64,000 nucleotides of DNA from K189A clade bacterium (GTDB lineage: Bacteria; Pseudomonadota; Gammaproteobacteria; Pseudomonadales; Azotimanducaceae), in contig CACOYI010000004.1 in the NCBI GenBank assembly GCA_902631405.1, positions 1 to 64,000 of the forward strand, read 5' to 3'. A program made the position numbers and the translations under genes. The notes below the pieces were generated by a model. It did not search any database and was not told where the DNA came from. It saw nothing but the letters and a program-made list of their open reading frames with translations. Positions 36,981 to 45,337 of the stretch are shown in pieces. Within the stretch, counting starts at the first letter, position 1. Every line of letters begins with the position of its first letter.

Positions 36981-37039
36981 GCTAGTCCGCTAGAGGGGCA
37001 GCTAGCCAAGGAATCCATCCGGTGTTAATAGGGACTAGC
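36981..37039. terminator. Inverted repeat between convergent pmbA and rapZ
   Basis: GCTAGTCC (36981-36988) is repeated in inverted form as GGACTAGC (37032-37039); an outer AGTTAG/CTAACT pair (36961-36966, 37043-37048) touches the ends of both genes. The spacing of the arms is 43 nt and there is no T-run, so a role in ending both transcripts is only suggested by position. Confidence 0.35.
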
Positions 37040-37046
37040 TGTCTAA

Positions 37047-37916
37047 CTATAGGAACTCCTTTAACTCCCTGTGGCGCACTTGCACTACAGCGTAACTCTC
37101 CCTGAAAAATTTAGCGAGTCTCTCTGCCATGTAGACGCTCCTATGCTGCCCACCGGTGCAGCCAATCGCCAGAGTGAGATAAATTTTTGAGTTTTTTTCG
37201 CATTCTGGAATCCATTTCGAAAGAAACAGTCTAATGTCATTATAAAGATCGTTCACCATGGGCAAGCCGTCGAGATATTTTTTTGTCTCATCATCCAGTC
37301 CGGTCAAAGCCTCTAATCCTTTCTCCCATCTTGGGTTGGAGAGGCATCTGACATCAAAAACAAAATCAGCATCTATAGGGACCCCTCTCTTAAAACCGAA
37401 GGACCTAAAAACTAAGTTGATGGGGGAGCTTTCTTTGCTGGAGGTTATGAACTCTCGAATTTGAGCCTCCAGATCCCTTGAGGTCAAGGATGTGGTGTCA
37501 ATGGTTAGGTCAGCAAGCTCCGCTATGCTCTCTAAGTATTTCGCTTCTAAGTTGACTGCTTCGCGAAGATCGATCTCCGGGCTAGTTAGGGGATGTTTCC
37601 TCCTCGTCTCACTAAATCTTTTAACCAATGTTGGGCTTTGCGCATCTAAATAGATCAGTGTTACGTCGACTCCCTGCTCGCTTGAAGCTTCGAGAACTTC
37701 CGGTAAAAGTTCGATCGATTCACTCCGGGAGTCTGCACAAACGGCGTAAGCATTTGATTTCGAATCCGATCTCTTTAAATTTTGCTCAATAAGCATCTCG
37801 AGTAAATTTACGGGGAAGTTGTCTAGGCATTTGTAGCCATTATCTTCCAGCGTTTTGAGCGCCGTTGTTTTCCCGGAGCCAGATCGGCCGCTGATGATGA
37901 ACAAATCCGTGGACAT
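37047..37916 (-). CDS. rapZ: RNase adapter protein RapZ
   Basis: In E. coli RapZ binds GlcN6P and hands the sRNA GlmZ to RNase E, controlling glmS. 289 aa. The N-terminal Walker A GRSGSGKTTAL (residues 9-19) heads a P-loop domain; the C-terminal half contains FGFKRGVPIDADFVFDVR and IGCTGGQHRSVYMAERLA, the conserved metabolite-binding segments. It lies downstream of rpoN as usual, but hpf and ptsN, normally between them, are absent; 114 unassigned nt separate the two genes. Confidence 0.94.
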   Translation of the reverse strand: MSTDLFIISGRSGSGKTTALKTLEDNGYKCLDNFPVNLLEMLIEQNLKRSDSKSNAYAVCADSRSESIELLPEVLEASSEQGVDVTLIYLDAQSPTLVKRFSETRRKHPLTSPEIDLREAVNLEAKYLESIAELADLTIDTTSLTSRDLEAQIREFITSSKESSPINLVFRSFGFKRGVPIDADFVFDVRCLSNPRWEKGLEALTGLDDETKKYLDGLPMVNDLYNDIRLFLSKWIPECEKNSKIYLTLAIGCTGGQHRSVYMAERLAKFFRESYAVVQVRHRELKEFL

Positions 37917-38030
37917 AATTTTCTGATTATTTTTTGACTTGAAGAGAATTCTTTCTTTAGATGTACGTGGTCCCAGGATTCATGAGCAATTCGCCGCCTA
38001 GTGGCCCGTCTTCCCGTCTCCGCTGTTGTG

Positions 38031-39539
38031 CTAGATTAATCTCTTTCTCTCATTCGATGGTGGGATGGAGAGAGATTCTCGGTACTTTGCTACCGTTCGT
38101 CTTGCTACGTCAATATCCCTGTCTTTTAAAATCCCCACAATCTTACTATCACTTAGTGGTTTTTGAGGATTTTCTTCATCCGTAATCTTTTTGATCAGGG
38201 CTCTGATTGCCGTACTTGATGTTTCTTCACCTTTATCTGAAGCGAGTTTTGACGAAAAAAAGTGCTTCAGTTCAAAAAGACCGCTGGGCGTGGCCAGATA
38301 TTTTTTACTGGTTACTCTCGAAACTGTTGATTCGTGCAAACCCACTTGATCCGCAATTTCGGATAGTATGAGGGGCCTCATCGCCACCGCTCCCTCGTCG
38401 AAGAAAGATTGTTGAACTTCCGCGATCTTCTGGCCTACCTTAAGAAGTGTGTCGTGCCTTGTTTGAACACTTCTGACTAACCACTTAGCATCTTGGATGT
38501 TGTTTTTCAGGTAATCTTTTTCCTCTTTCTTACCGGAGTTGCGTAGCATATCCTCGTAAAAAGAACTGACGCGTATCTTCGGCACAGCCTGAGGGTTAAG
38601 CTCAACGAACCACTTCCCGCCTTTTGTTTTGGCTACTAGATCAGGAATGACGTATTCAGATTCAGAATTCCCAAACTCGCATCCCGGTGTTGGGTTTAGC
38701 GTTTGAATTAGGGCGATTGCTTCACCGAGTTCAGCCCTACTAAGGTCATGCTTCTTCTGAATCCCCGGGTAGTCCTTTTTTGCGAGAAGGTCTGAGCTTT
38801 GCTTGAGGAGTTCTATGGCTTCTGCTCTCCTATAGGAACTCTCTGGAAGGTTTTTGAGTTGAATCAAAAGAGATTCGGTCAATGTTCGGGCCGCTACGCC
38901 AAGGGGCTCAAAGGACTGGATTACTTGAAGTACAAGCTCTACGTCTGTCTGGTCTAGGTCCACCTCGCAAAGGTTTTCCTTTGGCAGACTTTCTAAAAGC
39001 TCGTCCACAGAGGCTTCCAAGAACCCATCTTCATTTATCGAACCGATGATGGTTACCCCGATTTCAAAGTCTGATTTAGCTAGTTTTGCGAGTCCAAGTT
39101 GCCAAAGCAAATGGTCTTTCAAAGTCTCCTTGGATGCTCTTTGTTCATAAATGTCGAATAGATCGCTATCGGCATTGCTTAGACTTTGGGAGCCAGAGAT
39201 AAAATTATCGTCCCATTCGTTTTGAAACGCTTCATCCCCCCCTGAATCGCTATTCTCAGCAGTCTTCCCGGTTAATTCCGAAAGAGTCTCGAGCTGCTTG
39301 TCTCTCTGGTTGTTGTTGGATTCTGAACCCTCAGAAAAATCTGGTATGTCTGTTGGTGAGCTGTCCTCGATAAACTTTTCTTGCTCATCCTCCCTTTCCA
39401 ATAAGGGATTCTCTTCGAGGGCACTTTCGATTTCTTCCGTAAGTTCTAAAGAAGACATTTGAAGAAGCTTGATCGCCTGTTGTAACTGAGGCGTCATCTT
39501 CAGTTGTTGTCCGAGTTTTACCGCAAGAGTTTGTTTCAT
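38031..39539 (-). CDS. rpoN: RNA polymerase sigma-54 factor
   Basis: Alternative sigma factor that needs AAA+ activators. 502 aa. Region I (LGQQLKMTPQLQQAIKLLQM, residues 8-27), an acidic region II (about 50-120), the core-binding and DNA-binding domains (helix-turn-helix with VGLHESTVSRVTSKKYLATP near 400) and the terminal RpoN box ARRTVAKYRESL are all present. It follows lptB by 85 nt on the same strand. Its presence implies sigma-54-dependent promoters and activators elsewhere. Confidence 0.96.
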   Translation of the reverse strand: MKQTLAVKLGQQLKMTPQLQQAIKLLQMSSLELTEEIESALEENPLLEREDEQEKFIEDSSPTDIPDFSEGSESNNNQRDKQLETLSELTGKTAENSDSGGDEAFQNEWDDNFISGSQSLSNADSDLFDIYEQRASKETLKDHLLWQLGLAKLAKSDFEIGVTIIGSINEDGFLEASVDELLESLPKENLCEVDLDQTDVELVLQVIQSFEPLGVAARTLTESLLIQLKNLPESSYRRAEAIELLKQSSDLLAKKDYPGIQKKHDLSRAELGEAIALIQTLNPTPGCEFGNSESEYVIPDLVAKTKGGKWFVELNPQAVPKIRVSSFYEDMLRNSGKKEEKDYLKNNIQDAKWLVRSVQTRHDTLLKVGQKIAEVQQSFFDEGAVAMRPLILSEIADQVGLHESTVSRVTSKKYLATPSGLFELKHFFSSKLASDKGEETSSTAIRALIKKITDEENPQKPLSDSKIVGILKDRDIDVARRTVAKYRESLSIPPSNERKRLI

Positions 39540-39624
39540 TTTTCGCCAAATTCGGCTCTAGCCCTTTGCTAATGAGAGCTTAAGCTTTTTCTTTCCTCTT
39601 CCTCAACATCATTTTCGAGACGTC

Positions 39625-40368
39625 TTAATTGCCGAGATAAACAGACTTCACGGTTTCGTCTGCTGCGGCTGCCGCTGGATTTCCCTCAAAAATTATAGCC
39701 CCATTGTTCATGACGTAGACCTTGTCGCAGATGTCAAGGATATCCGCAGCGTTGTGGTCAGTTATTAATACCCCGATGTTGTCACTTGTAAGAGACGAGA
39801 TATGACTCTTCATCTCATTTATCGATATTGGATCAACGCCTGCAAAAGGTTCGTCTAAGAGCACATATCCGGGTGAGCTCACCAAAAGTCTCGCCAGTTC
39901 CAGTCGTCTCTTCTCGCCTCCGCTTAGAAATTTTCCTTGACGTTCTTCTATCTTCTTCAAGTCAAATTGAATTAATAGGTTATCTATCGCTTCATCTCTC
40001 TCCTGTTTTTTTTGACTCGCTTGATGCAATTCGGAAGCGACCTTTAGATTGTCTCGGACGGATAGCCCTTTGAAAACTGCAGTTTCTTGTGGGAGCAAAC
40101 TAAGGCCCCTTCTCGCTCGAATATGAATTGGAAGATTTGTTACAGATATGCCATCGATCAGAACATCGCCTGACTCAGCCTTGATAATTCCTGACAACAC
40201 ACCGAAACACGTGCTTTTCCCGGCGCCGTTGGGACCTATCAATCCCACAACCTGCCCACGATCGACTTTCAAAGAAACTTCTCTTACGACAAGGCTGTCC
40301 TTGAATGATCTGGTGATGTTTTTTGCAACGAGGCCAGATGAGCTAGACTTTGCACTCTCCTGGGGCAT
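39625..40368 (-). CDS. lptB: LPS export ABC transporter ATP-binding protein LptB
   Basis: ATPase powering LPS extraction from the inner membrane with LptF/LptG. 247 aa. Walker A GPNGAGKST (about residue 42), Q-loop LLPQETAVF, signature LSGGEKRRLELARLL, Walker B YVLLDEPFAGVDP and the H-loop ITDHN are intact. The FAGVDPISI stretch is typical of LptB. It is 6 nt after lptA in the kdsC-lptC-lptA-lptB-rpoN series. Confidence 0.96.
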   Translation of the reverse strand: MPQESAKSSSSGLVAKNITRSFKDSLVVREVSLKVDRGQVVGLIGPNGAGKSTCFGVLSGIIKAESGDVLIDGISVTNLPIHIRARRGLSLLPQETAVFKGLSVRDNLKVASELHQASQKKQERDEAIDNLLIQFDLKKIEERQGKFLSGGEKRRLELARLLVSSPGYVLLDEPFAGVDPISINEMKSHISSLTSDNIGVLITDHNAADILDICDKVYVMNNGAIIFEGNPAAAAADETVKSVYLGN

Positions 40369-40374
40369 CTCCGA

Positions 40375-40890
40375 TTATTCCAGTTCACTTTGATTTAAAG
40401 TCATCGAGACGCGACTGCCCTCTTTGCCTGCTTTGATCGTACCAGTCTTGATATTAAACCTGATAACCGGGCTAGAAATTCTTGACTTACCGTATGCCAG
40501 TGTTGCTTGATCTGATAGTTCGAGAATTTCAGATTTATTGATGAGTTTTATTTTGCCTGCGGTCCCAAGTAACTCAGGGCTGCTTGCTTTACTTTCACTT
40601 TTGATCCTTGCGGGGTCTCCGTATGCGACTAACGTGGATATAGTTGTATCTTGTTCGAGGTAAGCCTCCAACCTTTCTGCCTGGAGAGTTACACCCTGAT
40701 ATTTCGTTTCAACTGAACCCTCATATTTTACTCTTTCCTCTCGGGGGTAAAACTCAAAACTGTTGCTTTCGATACTGATCACCGTTTCTACTGAAGCGGC
40801 GTATGAAAGTGACGAGAAGAAAATCAAAAACATTACTATTGCTAGTCTGCACGAAAATATTTTGCTCAAAGTTTTTTTTCCATTTCTCAC
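40375..40890 (-). CDS. lptA: Periplasmic LPS-bridge protein LptA
   Basis: 171-aa soluble periplasmic protein that polymerises into the LPS bridge between LptC and LptD. A signal peptide (to about residue 32, SLSYAA) is followed by the OstA domain with SNSFEFYPREERVKYEGSVE and GVTLQAERLEAYLEQD. The mature part is all-beta as expected. Start overlaps the lptC stop by 4 nt. Confidence 0.9.
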   Translation of the reverse strand: MRNGKKTLSKIFSCRLAIVMFLIFFSSLSYAASVETVISIESNSFEFYPREERVKYEGSVETKYQGVTLQAERLEAYLEQDTTISTLVAYGDPARIKSESKASSPELLGTAGKIKLINKSEILELSDQATLAYGKSRISSPVIRFNIKTGTIKAGKEGSRVSMTLNQSELE

Positions 40891-41498
40891 TTAGCAGTTA
40901 ATTGGATCTCACCTTTAATTTGAGATCTATCTTCTCCTATTAATCTAAAAATACCCTCCCGCTCGATAGAAAAATACGCTCCCGTATGAGTAGAATCTCC
41001 AATCATCAGTATGATTGAGCCGGCCCCAGTAATTTTCTCGTTTAGCAAGTCAATAGTAAGAAGATCGCTCGCTATTGATAGGTCTGAGGCATCTGAGGAA
41101 TATCTCATCAAATTCACAGAGCCGCTAAGCGAAATCAATCCATCATTGCTGGGTCGATAATCTGTCTCCGCTTTATCTGACTCAGAAAGATAAGTGAAGC
41201 CACCGATTGCAAACTCGACTTTAGGTGAGATAAAGACTGATCCATCGCCAGGATTCGCGAAAACCTCTGTTGCGGAAAGTTTCAATTGATCTTTGGCGTT
41301 TTGGTTGAGGAGCACCAAAGATGGTTTCTTCACAGAATAGGAGGCCGAATTTTTGCTTTCCCCGGAAGATTGAGCATCCCGTTTAGTTGTCTTCTCTTCA
41401 CGATCCTGGGCGTGAGAACTCAGAGAAAAACTAATTGAAAGATAGAAAAGAAAGAAGAGAATTCGTAATTTTGTTGGCCCGGTCGATTTAATTCTCAT
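40887..41498 (-). CDS. lptC: LPS export protein LptC-like
   Basis: 203-aa protein with one N-terminal hydrophobic segment (about residues 12-28) and a beta-rich periplasmic domain. Sequence similarity to known LptC is weak; the call rests on position between kdsC and lptA, size, topology and the ATEVFANPGDGSVFISPKVEF / SASGSVNL-type strand pattern of the Lpt jellyroll. A Ser/Lys-rich linker (about 30-58) precedes the domain, longer than I expect for the family. Overlaps kdsC by 11 nt. Confidence 0.75.
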   Translation of the reverse strand: MRIKSTGPTKLRILFFLFYLSISFSLSSHAQDREEKTTKRDAQSSGESKNSASYSVKKPSLVLLNQNAKDQLKLSATEVFANPGDGSVFISPKVEFAIGGFTYLSESDKAETDYRPSNDGLISLSGSVNLMRYSSDASDLSIASDLLTIDLLNEKITGAGSIILMIGDSTHTGAYFSIEREGIFRLIGEDRSQIKGEIQLTAK

Positions 41499-42012
41499 AC
41501 GGCCAAAGATCCTTACTGGTTAAAATTAGCTGAGCGATCTCAAACATAATGCCATTTCCACCTGCATTTTCAGTAACGAAGTCGACCTTTGATTTGATGA
41601 ATTCCGCTGCATCTTCGACAGTGGCGCTGAGACTAATATCCGGGTGGCTGAACAATTCTAAATCTGCGAGATCATCGCCAATCGCTAGAATCTCTTGAGA
41701 AGCAAAACCTTTCTTCCTCAATTCTTGAAAGCCATTCAGTTTAGACTCTGCTCCCAAAACTATTTTCGTTATGCCGAGTTCTTCGGCCCTTCTTTCGACT
41801 GATTGAGAGTTCCTTCCGCTCAGTATCGCTATGTCGATACCGTTCTTTAGTAATAACTTGATGCTGCTTCCATCTCTAACGTGAAAATTTTTACTCTCTT
41901 CCCCTTTGTTGTTGTAGGTAATTTTTCCGTCCGTTAAAACCCCATCAACGTCAAGTATAAGGCCATCAATCCGTGCGGCCGATATCAAAAGATTTTCGTT
42001 AAAATTAGGCAT
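41488..42012 (-). CDS. kdsC: 3-deoxy-D-manno-octulosonate 8-phosphate phosphatase
   Basis: Releases phosphate from Kdo8P in LPS core synthesis. The 174-aa tetrameric HAD phosphatase lacks a cap: LILDVDGVLTDGKI (motif I, about residue 18), LSGRNSQSVERRAEELGI (motif II) and ILAIGDDLADLELF (motif IV) are visible. kdsD, which makes the substrate precursor and usually lies between the exchanger gene and kdsC, is missing here; instead kdsC overlaps that gene by 8 nt. Confidence 0.94.
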   Translation of the reverse strand: MPNFNENLLISAARIDGLILDVDGVLTDGKITYNNKGEESKNFHVRDGSSIKLLLKNGIDIAILSGRNSQSVERRAEELGITKIVLGAESKLNGFQELRKKGFASQEILAIGDDLADLELFSHPDISLSATVEDAAEFIKSKVDFVTENAGGNGIMFEIAQLILTSKDLWPYEN

Positions 42013-43003
42013 TATTTATTAGGTAAGCTGTGTACATGACCCAGCCGGCCAACAAAATTGAGCCCTCGAGTCTAGTTACTTCCGATTTTCTGCCGAAGCC
42101 ATATGCAAACAAGGCTAGTAGTAACGTCAGGGCTAACATGGTGCCACCATCTCTTACAAGTTGAGACAGCTCTATGCTCGCTCCTCCCATAAGGGCAGGA
42201 ATACAAAGGACCGCCGTTATGTTGAGAATGTTTGAGCCAATAATATTCCCCACTGCGATATCTTCTTGCTTTTTAATAGCTGCACCGATCGTTGCAGCAA
42301 GCTCGGGCAAGCTGGTACCTATGGCAACTACGGTCAGGCCAATGATGAGTTCACTGATTCCCAAGAGAACAGCAACGTTAACCGCGGCGTACACAAGAAG
42401 CTCCGCGGAAATCAAGAGCAATCCCAAGCCAAGCAAAGTAAATAACAAACCTTTTTGTTTCGATAGAGTAGCCAGTTCTGCGATTTCGGAATCGAGCTGT
42501 GTTTTCAGAGATTGATCCCCCGCAACGATTTTTTTAACGTAGGTTTCATCCTCTCTTTTGAGATCGTTCCAAATTTGATAAATCACGAGCACTAACCCGA
42601 ATAAGAGTATTATCCCATCATTGAAGGTTAATGCGGAACCGTTTGCCAACAAGATAAGGGCTAAAACAGTCAAGCCCATTAACCACGGTAACTGTTTGTT
42701 GCGTGCATTAGAGTCAATTGTCACTGGAATTAGGATTGCGGTGATTCCTAGTACTAAACCAATGTTAGCAATGTTTGAACCGATCGCGTTTCCGACCGCG
42801 AGTAAGTTGCTCCCTTCTTCTGAGGCGATTATTGCTACCACAATTTCTGGCGCAGAAGTTCCCAATGAGACAACGGTCAAACCGATAACCAGCTTGGGGA
42901 TCCCGAAATTGGTGGCTGTTGAAGCTGCGCCCGATAAAAAGAGATCGGCCGACCAGACAAGCCCCACGAATCCTACAAAGATTAAAAATAGGTTTAAGGT
43001 CAT
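42005..43003 (-). CDS. CaxA/YrbG-type Na+(or H+)/Ca2+ exchanger
   Basis: 332-aa inner-membrane antiporter with about ten TM helices in two inverted repeats. The two alpha-repeat motifs are LVIGLTVVSLGTSAPEIVVAI (about residue 38) and LIIGLTVVAIGTSLPELAATI (about 225), each with the acidic cation ligand in the S-x-PE context, and each followed by AVGNxIGSN. Homologues precede kdsD-kdsC in E. coli (yrbG). Ion specificity is not readable from sequence. Divergent from ibaG across 151 nt. Confidence 0.9.
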   Translation of the reverse strand: MTLNLFLIFVGFVGLVWSADLFLSGAASTATNFGIPKLVIGLTVVSLGTSAPEIVVAIIASEEGSNLLAVGNAIGSNIANIGLVLGITAILIPVTIDSNARNKQLPWLMGLTVLALILLANGSALTFNDGIILLFGLVLVIYQIWNDLKREDETYVKKIVAGDQSLKTQLDSEIAELATLSKQKGLLFTLLGLGLLLISAELLVYAAVNVAVLLGISELIIGLTVVAIGTSLPELAATIGAAIKKQEDIAVGNIIGSNILNITAVLCIPALMGGASIELSQLVRDGGTMLALTLLLALFAYGFGRKSEVTRLEGSILLAGWVMYTAYLINNA

Positions 43004-43154
43004 ATTTCAACCAGACGAGATTGAAGAACGCTAGAGTTCCCGAAAAACTTTAGGACGAATCTATAAGTGGGCATCGCAAGAGCTTAGACTCTTCTATGGT
43101 GGAATCCAAGTTAAAGGGTTGCGAACGAGAGAAGATTGGTGAACATTATCACTT

Positions 43155-43367
43155 ATGGAAGGCACAATCGAAGACAGAATTATGTCGGCATACCCAGACG
43201 CATCGGTGAAGGTCGTCCTCTCTGGCCGCAACGCACAGATTAAGATTAGTAGTGTGGCTTTGTCCGCATTGGGTAGAGTGCAGCAGCAAAAAAAAATCTA
43301 CGCCTGCATCGATGATCTCATTTCGGAGGGAGTTATACATGCAGTATCGATTAAAATTGCCAAGTAA
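43155..43367 (+). CDS. ibaG: BolA family protein IbaG
   Basis: 70-aa BolA-like protein, partner of monothiol glutaredoxins in Fe-S handling and acid response. The small alpha-beta fold is recognisable from IEDRIMSAYPDASVKVVLSGR and the helix region QKKIYACIDDLISEGVIHAVSIKI. It is somewhat shorter than E. coli IbaG. It sits directly before murA (15 nt), as in most gammaproteobacteria, but the mla operon normally upstream is absent. Confidence 0.87.
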   Translation: MEGTIEDRIMSAYPDASVKVVLSGRNAQIKISSVALSALGRVQQQKKIYACIDDLISEGVIHAVSIKIAK

Positions 43368-43382
43368 ATTTTAAACAATAAA

Positions 43383-44645
43383 GTGGAGAGACTTCACATA
43401 TCAGGTGGAAGGGCCCTTGATGGCAATATTTCGATATCGGGGTCAAAAAACGCGTGTTTACCAGTTCTTGCGGCATCCCTATTGAGTGCAGATCAAATTG
43501 ATATTTCGAATCTGCCAGAGCTTGTTGATGTCTCTACCATGCTGAGACTTATCAAAGAATTGGCAGGGAAATGTTATGAACTTGATGGCTCGGCTTTAAG
43601 CATTAGGGCAGAAGAAATCCAGAGCAAAAAAGCCCCTTACGATTTAGTCCGAACTATGCGCGCTTCTTTTCTGGTGCTTGGCCCACTCTTGGCTCGTTGT
43701 GGTTATGCTGAAGTATCGTTGCCTGGAGGCTGTGCAATCGGTTCGAGGCCCGTAGATCAGCATCTTAAGGGGTTCGAGGCAATGGGTGCCAAGATAGAGG
43801 TGAGAGACGGTTATGTAATTGCCGAGACTCCCGAGGGTTTGCAAGGCGCCGATATTTATTTTGATAAACCCACAGTTGGAGGAACGGAAAATATAATGAT
43901 GGCGGCAAGTTTGGCGTCTGGAACGACTAATATTTTCAACGCTGCAACAGAACCAGAGGTCAAGAATTTAGGAGATTTTCTTCGCGCAATGGGGGCAGAT
44001 ATCTCTGGACACGGATCTAACCAAATAAAGATCAAGGGAGTCTCCCATCTCAAAGGATGTATTCATAAAGTCTCAGCAGATCGAATCGAAGCTGGTACAT
44101 TTATGGTCGCTGCAGCGGCAACGCGAGGTCAAATCACGATGAACGGTGCGGACCCCCGAGAGCTTGAAGCGGTTACCGAATTGCTGAGAGAGTCGGGGGC
44201 TGAAGTCGAGACAAGCGTTGACAGGATTAGAGTCTCAATGGATGCTCGTCCTCGCGCTGTGGATATTGAAACAGCACCGTTCCCTGGATTTCCAACAGAT
44301 TTGCAAGCGCAATTCATGGTCCTGAATGCTGTGGCGAAAGGGAAGGCTTTCGTAAGGGAACAAATCTTTGAAAACAGATTTATGCACGTTCAGGAGCTAA
44401 TACGCATGGGTGCGAAAATAGAACTCATAGGAAGTAATATGGCGGTAGTAACTGGTAGGAAAGCTTTGAAGGGTGCTCCAGTTATGGCTACAGATCTGAG
44501 AGCATCCTCATCTTTAGTGATAGGCGGCTTGGTTGCAGACGGAGAGACGATAATTGATAGGATTTACCATATTGATCGTGGCTATGAAGCTATTGAAAAA
44601 AAACTTTCCATGCTCGGAGCGTCGGTAAGAAGAATTCGAAAGTGA
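43383..44645 (+). CDS. murA: UDP-N-acetylglucosamine 1-carboxyvinyltransferase
   Basis: First committed step of peptidoglycan synthesis: transfers enolpyruvate from PEP to UDP-GlcNAc. 420 aa. The active-site Cys is present (C117 in LPGGCAIGSRP), so fosfomycin sensitivity is expected, which is relevant given the AmgK-MurU bypass genes in the same window. SGSKNACLPVLAASLL near the N-terminus carries the conserved Lys-Asn. The start is GTG, next to the first conserved strand. Confidence 0.97.
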   Translation: MERLHISGGRALDGNISISGSKNACLPVLAASLLSADQIDISNLPELVDVSTMLRLIKELAGKCYELDGSALSIRAEEIQSKKAPYDLVRTMRASFLVLGPLLARCGYAEVSLPGGCAIGSRPVDQHLKGFEAMGAKIEVRDGYVIAETPEGLQGADIYFDKPTVGGTENIMMAASLASGTTNIFNAATEPEVKNLGDFLRAMGADISGHGSNQIKIKGVSHLKGCIHKVSADRIEAGTFMVAAAATRGQITMNGADPRELEAVTELLRESGAEVETSVDRIRVSMDARPRAVDIETAPFPGFPTDLQAQFMVLNAVAKGKAFVREQIFENRFMHVQELIRMGAKIELIGSNMAVVTGRKALKGAPVMATDLRASSSLVIGGLVADGETIIDRIYHIDRGYEAIEKKLSMLGASVRRIRK

Positions 44646-44668
44646 AAAAGCGATAACTAGTTCTATTC

Positions 44669-45292
44669 ATGATAACAATTGCAATAAATAAAGGGCGTAT
44701 CTATCAAGAAACGGTTCAGTTATTACTGAGAGCAAAAATTCTCGATCAAGCCTCGACGAAACAAGATCGCAGGTTAGTTTTCTCTTCGCCAAGTGGAGAT
44801 TACCGCTTCTTGGTGGTTCGATCGGCGGATGTGCCAATTTATGTCGAACGAGGGGCGGCAGATATTGGAGTCACAGGAAAGGATTCGATTATGGAGTACG
44901 GCGCCTCCATGACGTTTTATGAAACTATGGATTTGGGTCTCGGTAAGTGCAGGATGATGACTGCTTGGCCGAAAGGGTCCCCGGAACCATTTGGCAAAAT
45001 CAAGGTAGCTACTAAGTTTGTGAACATCGCTAGGGAGTATTTTGACTCTCAAAATAGACAAGTTGAGATGATTAAGTTATCTGGGGCTTTAGAAATTGCG
45101 CCTAGTTTGGGCTTGTCTGATTGTATTGTTGACCTTGTAGCCACGGGAGAAACTTTGAATGCTAATGGGATGGAACCTCGTGAGTTGATCGCGGAGATTT
45201 CTTCCAGACTTATAGTGAACAGAGCTGCTTTGAAAACGAAGTTCGACGAAATCAATGCTTTTACCAATTTGATCACTAGTGTTTCGAGTTGA
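44669..45292 (+). CDS. hisG: ATP phosphoribosyltransferase, short form
   Basis: First step of histidine synthesis. The 207-aa protein is the short catalytic form, lacking the C-terminal regulatory ACT-like domain of the roughly 300-aa E. coli enzyme. ITIAINKGRIYQETVQLL, ADIGVTGKDSIMEYG and the PRPP loop ADCIVDLVATGETL-like segment (SDCIVDLVATGETLNANG) are seen. Short HisG works with the regulator HisZ, which is not encoded here. hisD follows 45 nt later. Confidence 0.93.
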   Translation: MITIAINKGRIYQETVQLLLRAKILDQASTKQDRRLVFSSPSGDYRFLVVRSADVPIYVERGAADIGVTGKDSIMEYGASMTFYETMDLGLGKCRMMTAWPKGSPEPFGKIKVATKFVNIAREYFDSQNRQVEMIKLSGALEIAPSLGLSDCIVDLVATGETLNANGMEPRELIAEISSRLIVNRAALKTKFDEINAFTNLITSVSS

Positions 45293-45337
45293 GTGGAAGA
45301 TAATTGAACAAATTAAGTCAGTAAGGGAGCGCAATCA

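Noticed and set aside
37917-38030. Possible remnant of hpf or ptsN between rpoN and rapZ
   Set aside because: The short frames on the minus strand end quickly and show no resemblance to either protein.
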